Assembly (NCBI RefSeq): GCF_041058985.1
Contig: NZ_JBEHZE010000001.1
Location: 1,612,001 to 1,676,000 of the forward strand
Source: Hyphococcus lacteus
GTDB lineage: Bacteria; Pseudomonadota; Alphaproteobacteria; Caulobacterales; Parvularculaceae
Length of the DNA stretch: 64,000 nt
Direction of reading: 5' to 3'
This document shows positions 8,997-17,976 of this stretch, in pieces. The notes under the pieces were generated by a model, which was given only the letters and a program-made list of their open reading frames with translations, was not told the origin of the DNA and did no database searches. Numbering within the stretch: position 1 is the first letter of the stretch; every line of letters begins with the position of its first letter. Made by a program: the position numbers and the translations under genes.

Positions 8997-10394
8997 ATGC
9001 GTAATTCAATTATTGGTTCGATTGCAGCTATTGGTGTTGTGATCGGGAATGCCAATGCGCAAGATGTCGATCTCGCGCATTTATCACTGGTCGCGGGGTA
9101 TAAAGCGGCATTTACGTGCTCTGGGCATTTCAACGCTGGGCGCTCGCCGGAGCAAATCGCCGGTGACGAACTGAACCGAATTTACCCAGACTATCGTGAC
9201 GCAATGGCAACGCTGCCAGATGCGGTGATTGATGAAGTAGCGAAAACCGTTTCGGTCGCCTATGCCGATGACGCTGTGCGTATAGCGGCATGGCGGCCCA
9301 GACTGGGGTGTGTTCAATATCCAACGGGTGCTGACGAAATAGACCTGCCTGAGGTGAGGTTCGAAAAACTTCGCGACAAGTCGCAAATTTCGTGGCCGCT
9401 CGGCGATAAAATTTCGGATGAAATTCTCGCCGATCAGCCGCAGGGGTATAGCCTTGCGGGCGTGGTTGCTGATGCATTTGACCGCGAAACCTATGGCGAA
9501 GGTACCGAAACGACTGCGGTATTGGTGGTTGAAAATGGCCGGATCATGGCGGAGAAATACCGCGAGGGATTTGACGCCTTCACGCCCCAACGAACCTGGT
9601 CAGTCGCAAAATCAATAGCGGCAAGCGTTATTGGCGCAGCCGTCGAGCAGGATCTTATTGTGGTTGATGCGCCAACAGGGCTGGCAGCATGGTCGTCACC
9701 AAACGATCCGCGCGGCGCGATTACACTCGAAAATTTATTGCATATGTCGAGCGGGCTGACTTCGCCAACCGCAGGCAACCGTACTGATGACATATACTTT
9801 GGTGGCGGCCGAGTGGTCGACCATGCGATTACCAATAGGTTGGTGGCGACGCCGGGAACGCGTTGGCGCTATGCCAATAACGACACTATGACCGCGATGC
9901 GCACGCTCCGTGAGCAGATGGATGATGATAAAGCTTATTTAAGCTTTCCATTTAGCGCCATTTTGGAGCCTTTGGGCATGGATCACACTTTTCTGGAAAC
10001 AGATTGGAATGGTGATTTCGTAATGTCATCACAGGTCTGGACGACCGCACGGGATCTCGCACGGCTCGGTTTGTTGTATCTAAATGATGGTACGTGGGAA
10101 GGTGACCGTATTTTGCCGGAAGGATGGGCCAATTATGTGGCGACACCGGCCCCGGATCAGCCAACCGACCGCGAAGACGGGTCAATGCGACCCGGTTATG
10201 GGGCGCAGTTCTGGCTTTTGGGTGAAAGATTTGGATTGCCAGAAGGGACCTATGCGGCTTTCGGTAACCGTGGACAATCACTCGTGATCATTCCTTCACG
10301 GAATATTTTAGTGGTGCGTCGCGGGTTCGACGATGGTGGCGGGTTTGATATTGCTCAATTTACCGCTGACACCCTTAAAGTGTTGGAGCACTAA
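8997..10394 (+). CDS. Serine hydrolase of the beta-lactamase class C / DD-peptidase family
   Basis: 465 residues. Secreted: signal peptide MRNSIIGSIAAIGVVIGNANAQ. Seen: SxxK nucleophile motif in TWSVAKS (S202, K205), the second motif as YANND (Tyr/Asn), and a late GNRGQS segment in place of the KTG box. This pattern fits the family that includes esterases, 6-aminohexanoate-dimer hydrolases and D-aminopeptidases. The true substrate is unknown and a resistance role is not supported. Start ATG at 8997 with GAGAGGAA six bases ahead; a TTG one codon upstream was rejected. Confidence 0.87.
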   Translation: MRNSIIGSIAAIGVVIGNANAQDVDLAHLSLVAGYKAAFTCSGHFNAGRSPEQIAGDELNRIYPDYRDAMATLPDAVIDEVAKTVSVAYADDAVRIAAWRPRLGCVQYPTGADEIDLPEVRFEKLRDKSQISWPLGDKISDEILADQPQGYSLAGVVADAFDRETYGEGTETTAVLVVENGRIMAEKYREGFDAFTPQRTWSVAKSIAASVIGAAVEQDLIVVDAPTGLAAWSSPNDPRGAITLENLLHMSSGLTSPTAGNRTDDIYFGGGRVVDHAITNRLVATPGTRWRYANNDTMTAMRTLREQMDDDKAYLSFPFSAILEPLGMDHTFLETDWNGDFVMSSQVWTTARDLARLGLLYLNDGTWEGDRILPEGWANYVATPAPDQPTDREDGSMRPGYGAQFWLLGERFGLPEGTYAAFGNRGQSLVIIPSRNILVVRRGFDDGGGFDIAQFTADTLKVLEH

Positions 10395-10440
10395 ATTTCC
10401 GTGATCGCGAATATGTGAGCTCTATGAGATGCTTTACTAG

Positions 10441-10457
10441 TTGCGAATGATTCGCAA
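10441..10457 (+). promoter_or_regulatory. Perfect palindrome resembling a Fur box
   Basis: TTGCGAA-TGA-TTCGCAA is a perfect 7-3-7 palindrome 40 bases before the DUF2061 start codon. Its inner part TGCGAAT-G-ATTCGCA fits the 7-1-7 layout of Fur sites (TGATAAT-N-ATTATCA) at 10 of 14 positions. Alternatively it could form a hairpin ending the serine hydrolase transcript, since AAAA follows on this strand rather than T. Confidence 0.4.
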
Positions 10458-10470
10458 AAATACTAAATCT

Positions 10471-10492
10471 AATCCACTCAATAAAGTGGATT
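10471..10492 (+). repeat. Inverted repeat next to the DUF2061 start codon
   Basis: AATCCACT and AGTGGATT are perfect 8-base arms separated by six bases, ending five bases before the ATG at 10498. In RNA the right arm (AGTGGA) would be the only Shine-Dalgarno-like sequence, so a hairpin could hide it. It could instead be a protein-binding site. Confidence 0.45.
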
Positions 10493-10497
10493 GGAAA

Positions 10498-10698
10498 ATG
10501 GAACAAAGCGCTTTGAAAACAATGACCTATGCCGTCATGCATTTTTGCGTGGCGATTATCGTTGCTTTCGCTGTGACCAGAAGCTGGGTAGCGGCATTGG
10601 GTGTCGGGATGATCGAACCTGCGATCCAAACCATCGCCTATACATTTCACGAAAAAGCGTGGGCCCGGAAAAATACCGGGCTTCACCCCGCGCTTTGA
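10498..10698 (+). CDS. DUF2061 family small membrane protein
   Basis: 66 residues from the chosen ATG. Seen: two hydrophobic segments (MTYAVMHFCVAIIVAFAVTR and the AALGVGMIEPAIQTIAYTF stretch) followed by the HEKAWAR motif that typifies DUF2061 proteins. Function unknown. An in-frame ATG at 10447 would add 17 polar residues but would put the start inside the upstream palindrome, so the inner ATG is preferred. The 3' end overlaps the convergent liuE gene by 16 bases. Confidence 0.8.
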   Translation: MEQSALKTMTYAVMHFCVAIIVAFAVTRSWVAALGVGMIEPAIQTIAYTFHEKAWARKNTGLHPAL

Positions 10699-11579
10699 CG
10701 GGCAAGGGTAACTTTAGATCCGGGCTTGCGGCCGAGAATTTCTGAAATCCAAATACTGGTTTTGATGAGTGCATCAAGATCAACACCTGTGGCAAACCCA
10801 GAACGTTCAAGTGAATAGGCCACATCTTCGCTGGCGACATTGCCAGACGCGCCTTTGGCGTAAGGGCATCCACCTAATCCGGATACGGATGAGTCGAATA
10901 CACGAACACCTTCGTCAACAGCGGCCCAAATATTCGCGAGGGCCTGTCCATAGGTGTCGTGAAAATGACCAGCCAATGCGCGTACTGGCACAGCGCCAGC
11001 GACGGCGCGGATCAGCGCGCGCGTTTCTTCCGGGGTGCCAACGCCAATAGTGTCACCCAATGATATTTCATAGCAGCCCATGTCGAATAATGCTTTGGCG
11101 ACAGGAACAACGGCAGCGGGTGAAACATTCCCCTCATAGGGGCAGCCCAGAACACATGATACATATCCGCGAACGCGAATGCCGTCAGATTTCGCCGCTT
11201 CTATAACAGGTTTGAATCGCTCAATACTCTCTTCTATGGAGCAGTTGATGTTCTTCTGGCTAAAGCTTTCTGATGCTGCGCCAAAAACCGCAACAGTATC
11301 AGCATTAACGGCACGTGCGCCCTCAAAGCCCTTCATATTCGGTGTAAGAACCGGGTAGGACACTCCTTTTTCTCGTTTTACTTTGGACATGACCTCGTCG
11401 CTCGCCGCCATTTGAGGCACCCATTTGGGAGACACAAATGCACCGCCTTCAACTGATTTCATGCCCGCATGTGCGAGGCGCTCGATCAATTCGACTTTGG
11501 TTGATACGTCTACAGATTGTTTTTCGTTCTGTAATCCGTCACGCGGGCCGACTTCAACGATAGTGACATGTTGGGTCAT
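10683..11579 (-). CDS. liuE: Hydroxymethylglutaryl-CoA lyase
   Basis: 298 residues. Cleaves HMG-CoA to acetoacetate and acetyl-CoA, the last step of leucine catabolism. Seen: the N-terminal VEVGPRDGLQNE motif with the metal-binding Asp and catalytic Arg, the GHFHDTYGQA segment with the metal-binding histidines, and the cysteine loop GLGGCPYAKGASGNVA near the C-terminus. Its ATG immediately follows the stop of liuD, so translation is probably coupled. The alternative symbol mvaB is used for the same family. Confidence 0.94.
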   Translation of the reverse strand: MTQHVTIVEVGPRDGLQNEKQSVDVSTKVELIERLAHAGMKSVEGGAFVSPKWVPQMAASDEVMSKVKREKGVSYPVLTPNMKGFEGARAVNADTVAVFGAASESFSQKNINCSIEESIERFKPVIEAAKSDGIRVRGYVSCVLGCPYEGNVSPAAVVPVAKALFDMGCYEISLGDTIGVGTPEETRALIRAVAGAVPVRALAGHFHDTYGQALANIWAAVDEGVRVFDSSVSGLGGCPYAKGASGNVASEDVAYSLERSGFATGVDLDALIKTSIWISEILGRKPGSKVTLARQSAG

Positions 11580-13592
11580 TTAATCACTCTCTTCAAACTC
11601 GACCAAAAGGTCGCCGTCTTTAACCTGATCACCAGCAGAAAAACGATAGGCCTTAATCGTGCCGTCAAAGGGGGCCTTAATGGCATGTTCCATTTTCATG
11701 GCTTCCATCATTAATAACGGTGCGCCAGCTGCGATTTTGTCGCCAACCTTCGCAGATAACAATGTAATGACGCCGGGCATCGGGGCAATCAATGAACCTT
11801 CGCTAGATTGGTGCGCAGAAATACCCGCAATCGGATTGGGCATTGAAACGTCCCAATAGTTTGCGCCGATCCACACTCTCAACGTGTCCAGATGAGGGAC
11901 TGCAAAAGCAACGACATTTTTTCCATCCACTTCTAACCTAACGTTACCGTCGTCACTTTTTGAGCCGGAAAAAGAAAAGCCTATCGGTTTTGCTCCACCG
12001 TCGCCCTCGCGTCGTGTCGCGGCCGAGGCGTCGGGTTCAAGGGTTGCAGAAAAATGTTTGCCCGATTGTGAAAGCCGTAGAATTGACGGTGTGTTTTCGT
12101 AATCAATCCACATGACTTCGTGGGTGGGGCGGTTGAGTCGGAACCCGTTTAATATTGCCCATGGGTCATCATTTGCGGGCTTCGATTGGGCATGCTTCCA
12201 AATCGCCGCTGTTGCCCAAATGCGGGCGTCCGCATCAGCGCGATGAAACAATGCGTCTTCGTGCTCTTCGATAAACCGAGTTGAAACATCGCCAGCAATA
12301 AAGTCAGGCGCGGCGGCAAGTTCATGCAGGAACTGCGCATTTGTTTCAAGGCCCGCGACGCGTGTTTCGCATAGCGCCGATCGAAGGCACCCTAACGCTT
12401 CGTCTCTGGTTTTGCCGTAAGTGATAATTTTTGCGATCATCGGGTCGTAATAGGGCGTGATCGCTTGACCTTGTTCAACACCGGAATCGATCCGCGCTAT
12501 ATCATTTGGAAGGCGCAGGGTTGTTAGTGTACCGATGGACGGTGCAAAATTGCTGACTGGGTTTTCCGCGTAAAGGCGGGCTTCGAATGCGTGCCCGTTT
12601 TCCTTTATCTCGCCTTGCGAAAGCGGCAGACCTTCGCCAGCCGCGATCCGTAATTGCCATTCGACGAAATCCAATCCTGTGATCGCTTCAGAAACGGGGT
12701 GCTCGACTTGAAGTCGAGTATTCATTTCCATGAAATAGACATTTTCGCTTTGCGGATCATATAGAAATTCAACAGTGCCCGCGCCGCGGTAATTGACGGC
12801 TTTGCCGGCATCCACACCTGCTTTTAATAGCGCGGCACGCAATGATGCCGATAGGCCGGGGGCGGGGGCTTCTTCGATAACTTTTTGGTGGCGGCGTTGG
12901 ACTGAACAATCACGTTCAAACATATGAACAACATTACCCGTGCCGTCGCCGAAAATCTGAACTTCTACATGGCGCGCACGTGCAATATATTTCTCGATCA
13001 AAAAGCGATCATCACCAAACGCTGATTTTGCTTCACGTTGTGCTGATTTAAGCGCTTCTTCTAGGTCGGATTCACGTTCGACCATGCGCATGCCTTTGCC
13101 GCCGCCGCCAGCTGTCGCTTTTAGCAGTACCGGATAGCCGATTTTTGATGCTTCACGCTTGAATACAGAAACGGACTGATCCGTTCCCTGATAGCCGGGT
13201 GTGATGGGAACATTTGCGGCTTCCATCAAATCTTTTGCTGCCGATTTTGACCCCATAGCGCGGATCGTCTCCGCAGTCGGACCGATAAAAACAATACCGG
13301 CCTTTTCTAGCGCATCGGCAAACTCTGCATTCTCAGACAAAAATCCATATCCAGGATGAACAGCTTCAGCACCGGTTTTTTTAATTGCTTCAAGAATTGT
13401 ATCGCTACGCAGATAGCTTTCTGCGGCGGGTGACGGCCCAATATAGACGGCTTCGTCGCATATGCGCATATGGGGGGCACCGCGATCTGCGTCCGAATAA
13501 ACCGCGACTGTTGATACTCCCATGGCCTTAGCCGTTTTGGCAACACGCACAGCGATTTCACCGCGATTAGCAATCAAAATTTTCTTGAACAT
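11580..13592 (-). CDS. liuD: Methylcrotonoyl-CoA carboxylase, biotin-containing alpha subunit
   Basis: 670 residues. Biotin carboxylase and biotin carrier of an acyl-CoA carboxylase. Seen: N-terminal biotin carboxylase domain (about 1-445) with the glycine-rich ATP loop KATAGGGGKGMR and FMEMNTRLQVEHPV, a middle linker, and a C-terminal biotinyl domain (about 595-670) with the biotinylated lysine in MEAMKMEH (K633). Propionyl- and acetyl-CoA carboxylase alpha subunits look similar. The assignment to 3-methylcrotonyl-CoA rests on its neighbours: HMG-CoA lyase, a methylglutaconyl-CoA hydratase-type crotonase and the carboxyltransferase subunit. Confidence 0.92.
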   Translation of the reverse strand: MFKKILIANRGEIAVRVAKTAKAMGVSTVAVYSDADRGAPHMRICDEAVYIGPSPAAESYLRSDTILEAIKKTGAEAVHPGYGFLSENAEFADALEKAGIVFIGPTAETIRAMGSKSAAKDLMEAANVPITPGYQGTDQSVSVFKREASKIGYPVLLKATAGGGGKGMRMVERESDLEEALKSAQREAKSAFGDDRFLIEKYIARARHVEVQIFGDGTGNVVHMFERDCSVQRRHQKVIEEAPAPGLSASLRAALLKAGVDAGKAVNYRGAGTVEFLYDPQSENVYFMEMNTRLQVEHPVSEAITGLDFVEWQLRIAAGEGLPLSQGEIKENGHAFEARLYAENPVSNFAPSIGTLTTLRLPNDIARIDSGVEQGQAITPYYDPMIAKIITYGKTRDEALGCLRSALCETRVAGLETNAQFLHELAAAPDFIAGDVSTRFIEEHEDALFHRADADARIWATAAIWKHAQSKPANDDPWAILNGFRLNRPTHEVMWIDYENTPSILRLSQSGKHFSATLEPDASAATRREGDGGAKPIGFSFSGSKSDDGNVRLEVDGKNVVAFAVPHLDTLRVWIGANYWDVSMPNPIAGISAHQSSEGSLIAPMPGVITLLSAKVGDKIAAGAPLLMMEAMKMEHAIKAPFDGTIKAYRFSAGDQVKDGDLLVEFEESD

Positions 13593-13600
13593 ATTTGACC

Positions 13601-14125
13601 TTATGAAACGATATCAAAAGCGGGGTGATAGTGAATGGTTCTGATGTCGTCGGCTTCGACACCTACATCATCATGTGAAATTACGCGAAAAGCATCACCA
13701 GCATCAAACCCGGCCCAACTCATTTTGCGTTTGGACGCGGGTTCGAAACCAAAGCGGGCGTAATAGTTGGGATCCCCAAGCACAGCGATCAGGCGTGCAT
13801 TGTTATCCTCGCATGTTTTAAGGCCGGTACGGACTAATTTAGTGCCGATGCCCTGATTTTGATGTTCGGGGGCAACAGCAAGCGGACCAAGCCCCAATAA
13901 CAATCCGTCGAGGTCAGGTTTCGATGTTACCGGACTAAATGCACAATAACCCACAATAACACCGCTAATCTCGGTTACGCGCTCAAACTTGGTTGCGTGT
14001 TGTGCCCACAATTTTCGAACGAGATTGGCCTCATCCTGGCGTTCAAACGCACTCGCAACCAAAGCAGCCACGGCTTCATAGTCGTCGGTGGTGATCTTGC
14101 GAATGAGATGACCTAGACCGGACAT
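13601..14125 (-). CDS. GNAT family N-acetyltransferase (YhbS-like)
   Basis: 174 residues. GNAT acetyl-CoA-dependent acyltransferase with the YhbS layout: LLLGLGPLAVAPEHQNQGIGTKLV carries the acetyl-CoA loop (Q/R-x-x-G-I-G), followed by VLGDPNYYARFGFEPA. Substrate unknown. It lies inside the leucine-degradation operon, between liuC and liuD, with its ATG overlapping the liuC stop (TAATG). Coupled translation is clear but a pathway role is not. Confidence 0.87.
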   Translation of the reverse strand: MSGLGHLIRKITTDDYEAVAALVASAFERQDEANLVRKLWAQHATKFERVTEISGVIVGYCAFSPVTSKPDLDGLLLGLGPLAVAPEHQNQGIGTKLVRTGLKTCEDNNARLIAVLGDPNYYARFGFEPASKRKMSWAGFDAGDAFRVISHDDVGVEADDIRTIHYHPAFDIVS

Positions 14126-14916
14126 TACTCAACCTGCCAATTCGGTTTGCGTTTTTCGAGAAATGCGGTGATGCCTTCTTTGCCGTCGGGACTGGTGCGG
14201 GCTTTGGCGATGATCCCGGCAGTTTCTTCCATCACGTTGTCTTGCGGTGTGCGATAGGAAACGCGACGGATCAGCTCTTTTGCGGTTTCTTGTGCGTTGG
14301 GGCTGCATAGTAATAGGTTTTTGAGCGTCTCTTCGAGTTCGTCATTGAGCTGGTCCGCAGGGACGCATTTGTGGAGCAGCCCGATACGTTCTGCGTGCGC
14401 CGCATCAAACCGCTCGCCCGTTACAAACAATCGCCGTGCTTGCCGCACCGTAATGGCCTGAATGACGAATGGTGAAATAACCGCGGGCACCAATCCTACT
14501 CGAACCTCGGTTAGCGCAAAAAACGACGTATCCGCACCAATGGCAATATCACAAGCGGCAATCAAGCCAAGGCCGCCACCCATGGCGGGACCGTTGACCA
14601 GTGCGATCGTTGGCTTTGGGGAGTGATAAATCGACGTCAACATATGAGCGAGGCGGCGCGCGTCGTCTTTGTTCTCGGCTGCTGAATATCCTGCGGCGCG
14701 TTTCATCATATTAAGGTCGGCACCGGCAGAAAATGCTTTACCATTACCCGTCAACACGATAACGCGAACATTTGGATCGGTGTTGAGCCGACCAATCGAA
14801 TCGCAAATTTCGCTAATCAATTCTTCGTTAAAGGCATTGCGAATTTCAGGACGATTTAGCGTTAATCGCGCGACGCCACGGCTATCTATCGTGGTAATTA
14901 ATACCTTGTCGTTCAT
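14125..14916 (-). CDS. liuC: Methylglutaconyl-CoA hydratase-type enoyl-CoA hydratase
   Basis: 263 residues from the chosen ATG. Crotonase family. Seen: NRPEIRNAF near the N-terminus, the oxyanion-hole segment AFSAGADLNMMKR, and the second loop VNGPAMGGGLGLIAACDIAI with TEVRVGLVPAVISPFV. In the liu pathway it hydrates 3-methylglutaconyl-CoA to HMG-CoA, which matches its place between both carboxylase subunits and HMG-CoA lyase. Start chosen for GGGAGGC about nine bases ahead; a longer frame adds 20 poorly conserved-looking residues. Confidence 0.88.
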   Translation of the reverse strand: MNDKVLITTIDSRGVARLTLNRPEIRNAFNEELISEICDSIGRLNTDPNVRVIVLTGNGKAFSAGADLNMMKRAAGYSAAENKDDARRLAHMLTSIYHSPKPTIALVNGPAMGGGLGLIAACDIAIGADTSFFALTEVRVGLVPAVISPFVIQAITVRQARRLFVTGERFDAAHAERIGLLHKCVPADQLNDELEETLKNLLLCSPNAQETAKELIRRVSYRTPQDNVMEETAGIIAKARTSPDGKEGITAFLEKRKPNWQVE

Positions 14917-15038
14917 TTCAGTATGCCTCCCAGTCTTTTTTATTTCATAAGGCAAAACAAGACGCTCCGCCACCATGCGAACTATTTTGCCAGCCTCGTT
15001 GTTAGCCCGCTAAATATACCACTCATAAAGGAGGTCCC

Positions 15039-15452
15039 ATGATCCTCGATCCAGATACAGTATGTTCCCTCATATATAAGATTAGGCGTTTACACGGGAA
15101 AGAAGTGGCCGGGCAGGATGTCCTTGTGTCGAACAGCATTGACGAAGAAGAGCCTGGTCACAATAGAATGGATGATGCTCTCGTTGAAGGTCAGGATACG
15201 GGTAACATCGCAGAGATTGTGGGTCTATTAGAGGGGTTAGAGTCAGAGCAGTTGCAAGAATTAACAGGGGTGTTTCTCCTAGGTCGAGACAGCGAGACCT
15301 ATGAAAATCTCGAAGCGGCGAAAGCTGCGTCAATGCAAATAACAAAACCAATCATTGATTTAATCCAGGACGACCCTGCGTCTGCGGAATATCTGGTAAG
15401 CGGGCTTGAACAGAACAATATTCATTGTGATGCCCGTACCGGGGCTGTTTAA
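15039..15452 (+). CDS. DUF3775 domain protein on the strand opposite the liu operon
   Basis: 137 residues, cytoplasmic, acidic. It has the arrangement of DUF3775 proteins: an N-terminal segment on positions of a CSLIYKIRRLHGKEV type, a central LLEGLESEQLQELTGVFLLGRD helix pair, and a C-terminal DDPASAEYLVSGLEQN segment. Function unknown. The strong Shine-Dalgarno AAAGGAGGTCCC directly precedes the ATG, supporting a real gene. It is placed between liuC and liuB on the opposite strand, ending three bases from liuB's stop, and so breaks the operon. Confidence 0.8.
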   Translation: MILDPDTVCSLIYKIRRLHGKEVAGQDVLVSNSIDEEEPGHNRMDDALVEGQDTGNIAEIVGLLEGLESEQLQELTGVFLLGRDSETYENLEAAKAASMQITKPIIDLIQDDPASAEYLVSGLEQNNIHCDARTGAV

Positions 15453-15455
15453 GCA

Positions 15456-17060
15456 TCACATCCGGAAAACACCGAACTTAGTTTCTTCGATAGGGGCATT
15501 GAGCGAAGCGGAAAGACACAAGCCCAGAACATCGCGTGTTTGGGCCGGGTCGATTATGCCGTCATCCCACAACCTCGCTGAAGAATAATATGGTGAACCT
15601 TGGGTATCGTAACCAGAACGGATCTTCGCTTTAAAGCTTTCTTCGTCTTCTTCTGACCACGTTTCGCCGTCGCGTAAACCGTCGCGTTTAACGGTCGCGA
15701 GAACACTTGCGGCTTGTTCGCCGCCCATGACCGAAATACGGGCGTTTGGCCACATGAACATAAAGCGCGGACCATACGCGCGGCCACACATGCCGTAATT
15801 ACCCGCCCCGTAAGAACCGCCAACCACTACGGTGAATTTGGGGACGTTCGCAGTCGCGACAGCGGTGACGAGTTTTGCGCCATCTTTTGCGATACCACCT
15901 TCTTCGGCCGCGCGACCGACCATAAAGCCGGTAATATTCTGTAAAAAGATCAATGGGATTTTGCGTTGGCAGCACAGCTCAATGAAATGTGCACCCTTTT
16001 TTGCGCTTTCTGAAAACAAGATACCGTTATTGGCGATGATCCCGACGGGGACGCCATGAAGGCGCGCAAATCCGGTTACCAGTGTCGAGCCGTATAGTGG
16101 CTTAAATTCATCAAAGTCGGACCCGTCAACAATTCGTGCGATGATCTCGCGTGCATCATAAGGTTTCCGAGCATCAGCTTCGACAACACCATAAAGTTCT
16201 TCGGCATCATAGATAGGCCGAGCGGGTTCGGCCATGGTTACCTTGCCGAGCTTTACCCAGTTGAGGCGTGAGACAATTTGGCGGGCAAGGCCGAGAGCGT
16301 GGTCATCATCTTCGGCGAGATGGTCCGCAACGCCAGAGATGCGCGTATGCGTATCGCCTCCGCCTAGGTCTTCTGCTGAAACTACCTCGCCAGTGGCGGC
16401 TTTCACGAGAGGCGGCCCTCCGAGAAAAATTGTGCCTTGTTTTTTGACGATGATTGCTTCGTCAGACATGGCCGGCACATAGGCTCCGCCCGCCGTACAA
16501 GAGCCATGTACGACCGCAATTTGCGGAATTCCCTTTGATGACATTTGCGCCTGATTATAAAAAATTCTGCCAAAATCATCCTTGTCCGGAAAAACTTCAT
16601 CTTGCATCGGCAAGAACGCGCCACCACTTTCAACGAGGTAAATACATGGCAAGCGGTTTTCTTGTGCAATTTCTTGGGCGCGAAGGTGTTTTTTTACGGT
16701 CAAGGGATGATAGGTACCACCTTTGACCGTAGGGTCATTGGCGACGATCATGCATTCTGTGCCATTGATACGGCCAATACCGGCGACGACCCCTGCGGAC
16801 ATCACATCGCCGCTATACATTTCCCATGCCGCAAACTGACCAATTTCTAAAAATGGTGCACCCTGATCAAGAAGCCGGGTAATACGCTCTCGCGCCAATA
16901 GTTTGCCACGCTTTTTGTGTCGCTCGTTGCGTTCTGCGCCGCCACCTTCTGCCACTTGGTCCATATTCGTGCGTAGGGCATCAACGGCCTTACGCATCGC
17001 ATGTGTGTTGGCGATGAAGCTTTCTGAACGCGGGTCAATCTTGGATTGGATGACGGACAT
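15456..17060 (-). CDS. liuB: Methylcrotonoyl-CoA carboxylase, carboxyltransferase beta subunit
   Basis: 534 residues. Transfers carboxyl from biotin to 3-methylcrotonyl-CoA. Seen: the early GGAERNERHKKRGKLLARERI motif typical of acyl-CoA carboxylase beta subunits, the acyl-CoA pocket GSCTAGGAYVPAMSDE, LFLGGPPLVKAATGE-like loop, and the C-terminal carboxybiotin pocket GGSYGAGNYGMCGRAYGPRF with MWPNARISVMGGEQAA. The latter wording is characteristic of MCC beta. It is the first gene of the minus-strand liu set but is cut off from the rest by the antisense DUF3775 gene. Confidence 0.94.
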   Translation of the reverse strand: MSVIQSKIDPRSESFIANTHAMRKAVDALRTNMDQVAEGGGAERNERHKKRGKLLARERITRLLDQGAPFLEIGQFAAWEMYSGDVMSAGVVAGIGRINGTECMIVANDPTVKGGTYHPLTVKKHLRAQEIAQENRLPCIYLVESGGAFLPMQDEVFPDKDDFGRIFYNQAQMSSKGIPQIAVVHGSCTAGGAYVPAMSDEAIIVKKQGTIFLGGPPLVKAATGEVVSAEDLGGGDTHTRISGVADHLAEDDDHALGLARQIVSRLNWVKLGKVTMAEPARPIYDAEELYGVVEADARKPYDAREIIARIVDGSDFDEFKPLYGSTLVTGFARLHGVPVGIIANNGILFSESAKKGAHFIELCCQRKIPLIFLQNITGFMVGRAAEEGGIAKDGAKLVTAVATANVPKFTVVVGGSYGAGNYGMCGRAYGPRFMFMWPNARISVMGGEQAASVLATVKRDGLRDGETWSEEDEESFKAKIRSGYDTQGSPYYSSARLWDDGIIDPAQTRDVLGLCLSASLNAPIEETKFGVFRM

Positions 17061-17133
17061 GATCTGTGGCGTTTCCCTTTTGTTTTGAACGGTCTATCAA
17101 AGCTATGCAATGAAGGGAATAGGAGCATAACCG

Positions 17134-17976
17134 ATGAAAGTGATCCCAAAATCTGGTGGATTCGGCGCGGTTGTTACCGGTATTGACCTTACACGTCCTT
17201 TAACCAATCAACAGGTTTCCGATTTGCGGGCTGTATGGCTGGAACATCAAGTCTTGATATTTCCTGATCATGCTATGAGCGACGATGATCTTGAGCGGTT
17301 TACGCTTTATTTCGCAGGGTTTGGAGACGATCCTTTCATCGCACCGATAAAAGGGCGTGACCATATTATCGCTGTTCAACGGGCTGCCGATGAAACTGCC
17401 CCGATTTTTGCCGAAAACTGGCACACTGATTGGAGTTTTCAAGAAAAACCGCCAGCCGGGACCTGTTTGTTTGGCGTTACAATTCCGCCTCATGGCGGTG
17501 ACACACTTTTTGCGAATCAACATTGGGCATTGGAAAGAATGCCGGATGAATTGCGCCAAAAACTTGAAGGCGTTGATGCGATTCATTCAGCGCGTGTGCC
17601 ATATGCGCCCGGCGGTGTTTATGGTGAACAAGATGCTAAGCACCGTTCGATGGATATTCGTGCATCCAATGACGCAATGGTTGAACAACGCCATCCGATT
17701 ATTCGGGCACACCCCGAAACCGGACGTGATGCCATTTATGGCTGTATTGGATATGTTACCGGTATCGCAGATATGGACCAGGCTACGGGCATGGCACTAC
17801 TTGCTGAGTTATATGCCTGGCAAACCCGCGAAGAATTTCAGTATAGGCACAAATGGCAGGAAAACATGTTGGTGATGTGGGATAATCGTTCGGTATTGCA
17901 TATGGCGACAGGCGGTTATGACGGTTTTGCCCGAAAGCTACATCGAACAACCATCGCGGCATGGGACGGCCACTAG
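17134..17976 (+). CDS. TauD/TfdA family Fe(II)/2-oxoglutarate dioxygenase
   Basis: 280 residues. Non-heme iron, 2-oxoglutarate-dependent hydroxylase. Seen: metal-binding H97-x-D99 in NWHTDWSF, the distal histidine in VLHMATGGYD (H256), and the 2-oxoglutarate-binding arginine in KLHRTT (R271). The N-terminal SGGFGAVVTGIDLTRPL is also typical. Substrate unknown: the family includes taurine, 2,4-D and alkylsulfate dioxygenases. It diverges from liuB across 73 bases and converges on the thioesterase gene, overlapping it by four bases. AGGAG precedes the ATG. Confidence 0.9.
   Translation: MKVIPKSGGFGAVVTGIDLTRPLTNQQVSDLRAVWLEHQVLIFPDHAMSDDDLERFTLYFAGFGDDPFIAPIKGRDHIIAVQRAADETAPIFAENWHTDWSFQEKPPAGTCLFGVTIPPHGGDTLFANQHWALERMPDELRQKLEGVDAIHSARVPYAPGGVYGEQDAKHRSMDIRASNDAMVEQRHPIIRAHPETGRDAIYGCIGYVTGIADMDQATGMALLAELYAWQTREEFQYRHKWQENMLVMWDNRSVLHMATGGYDGFARKLHRTTIAAWDGH

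Noticed and set aside
8997..10394. Serine hydrolase as a true beta-lactamase
   Set aside because: SxxK and YxN are present but there is no clear KTG box and no ampR-like neighbour; the wider family is mostly esterases and peptidases.
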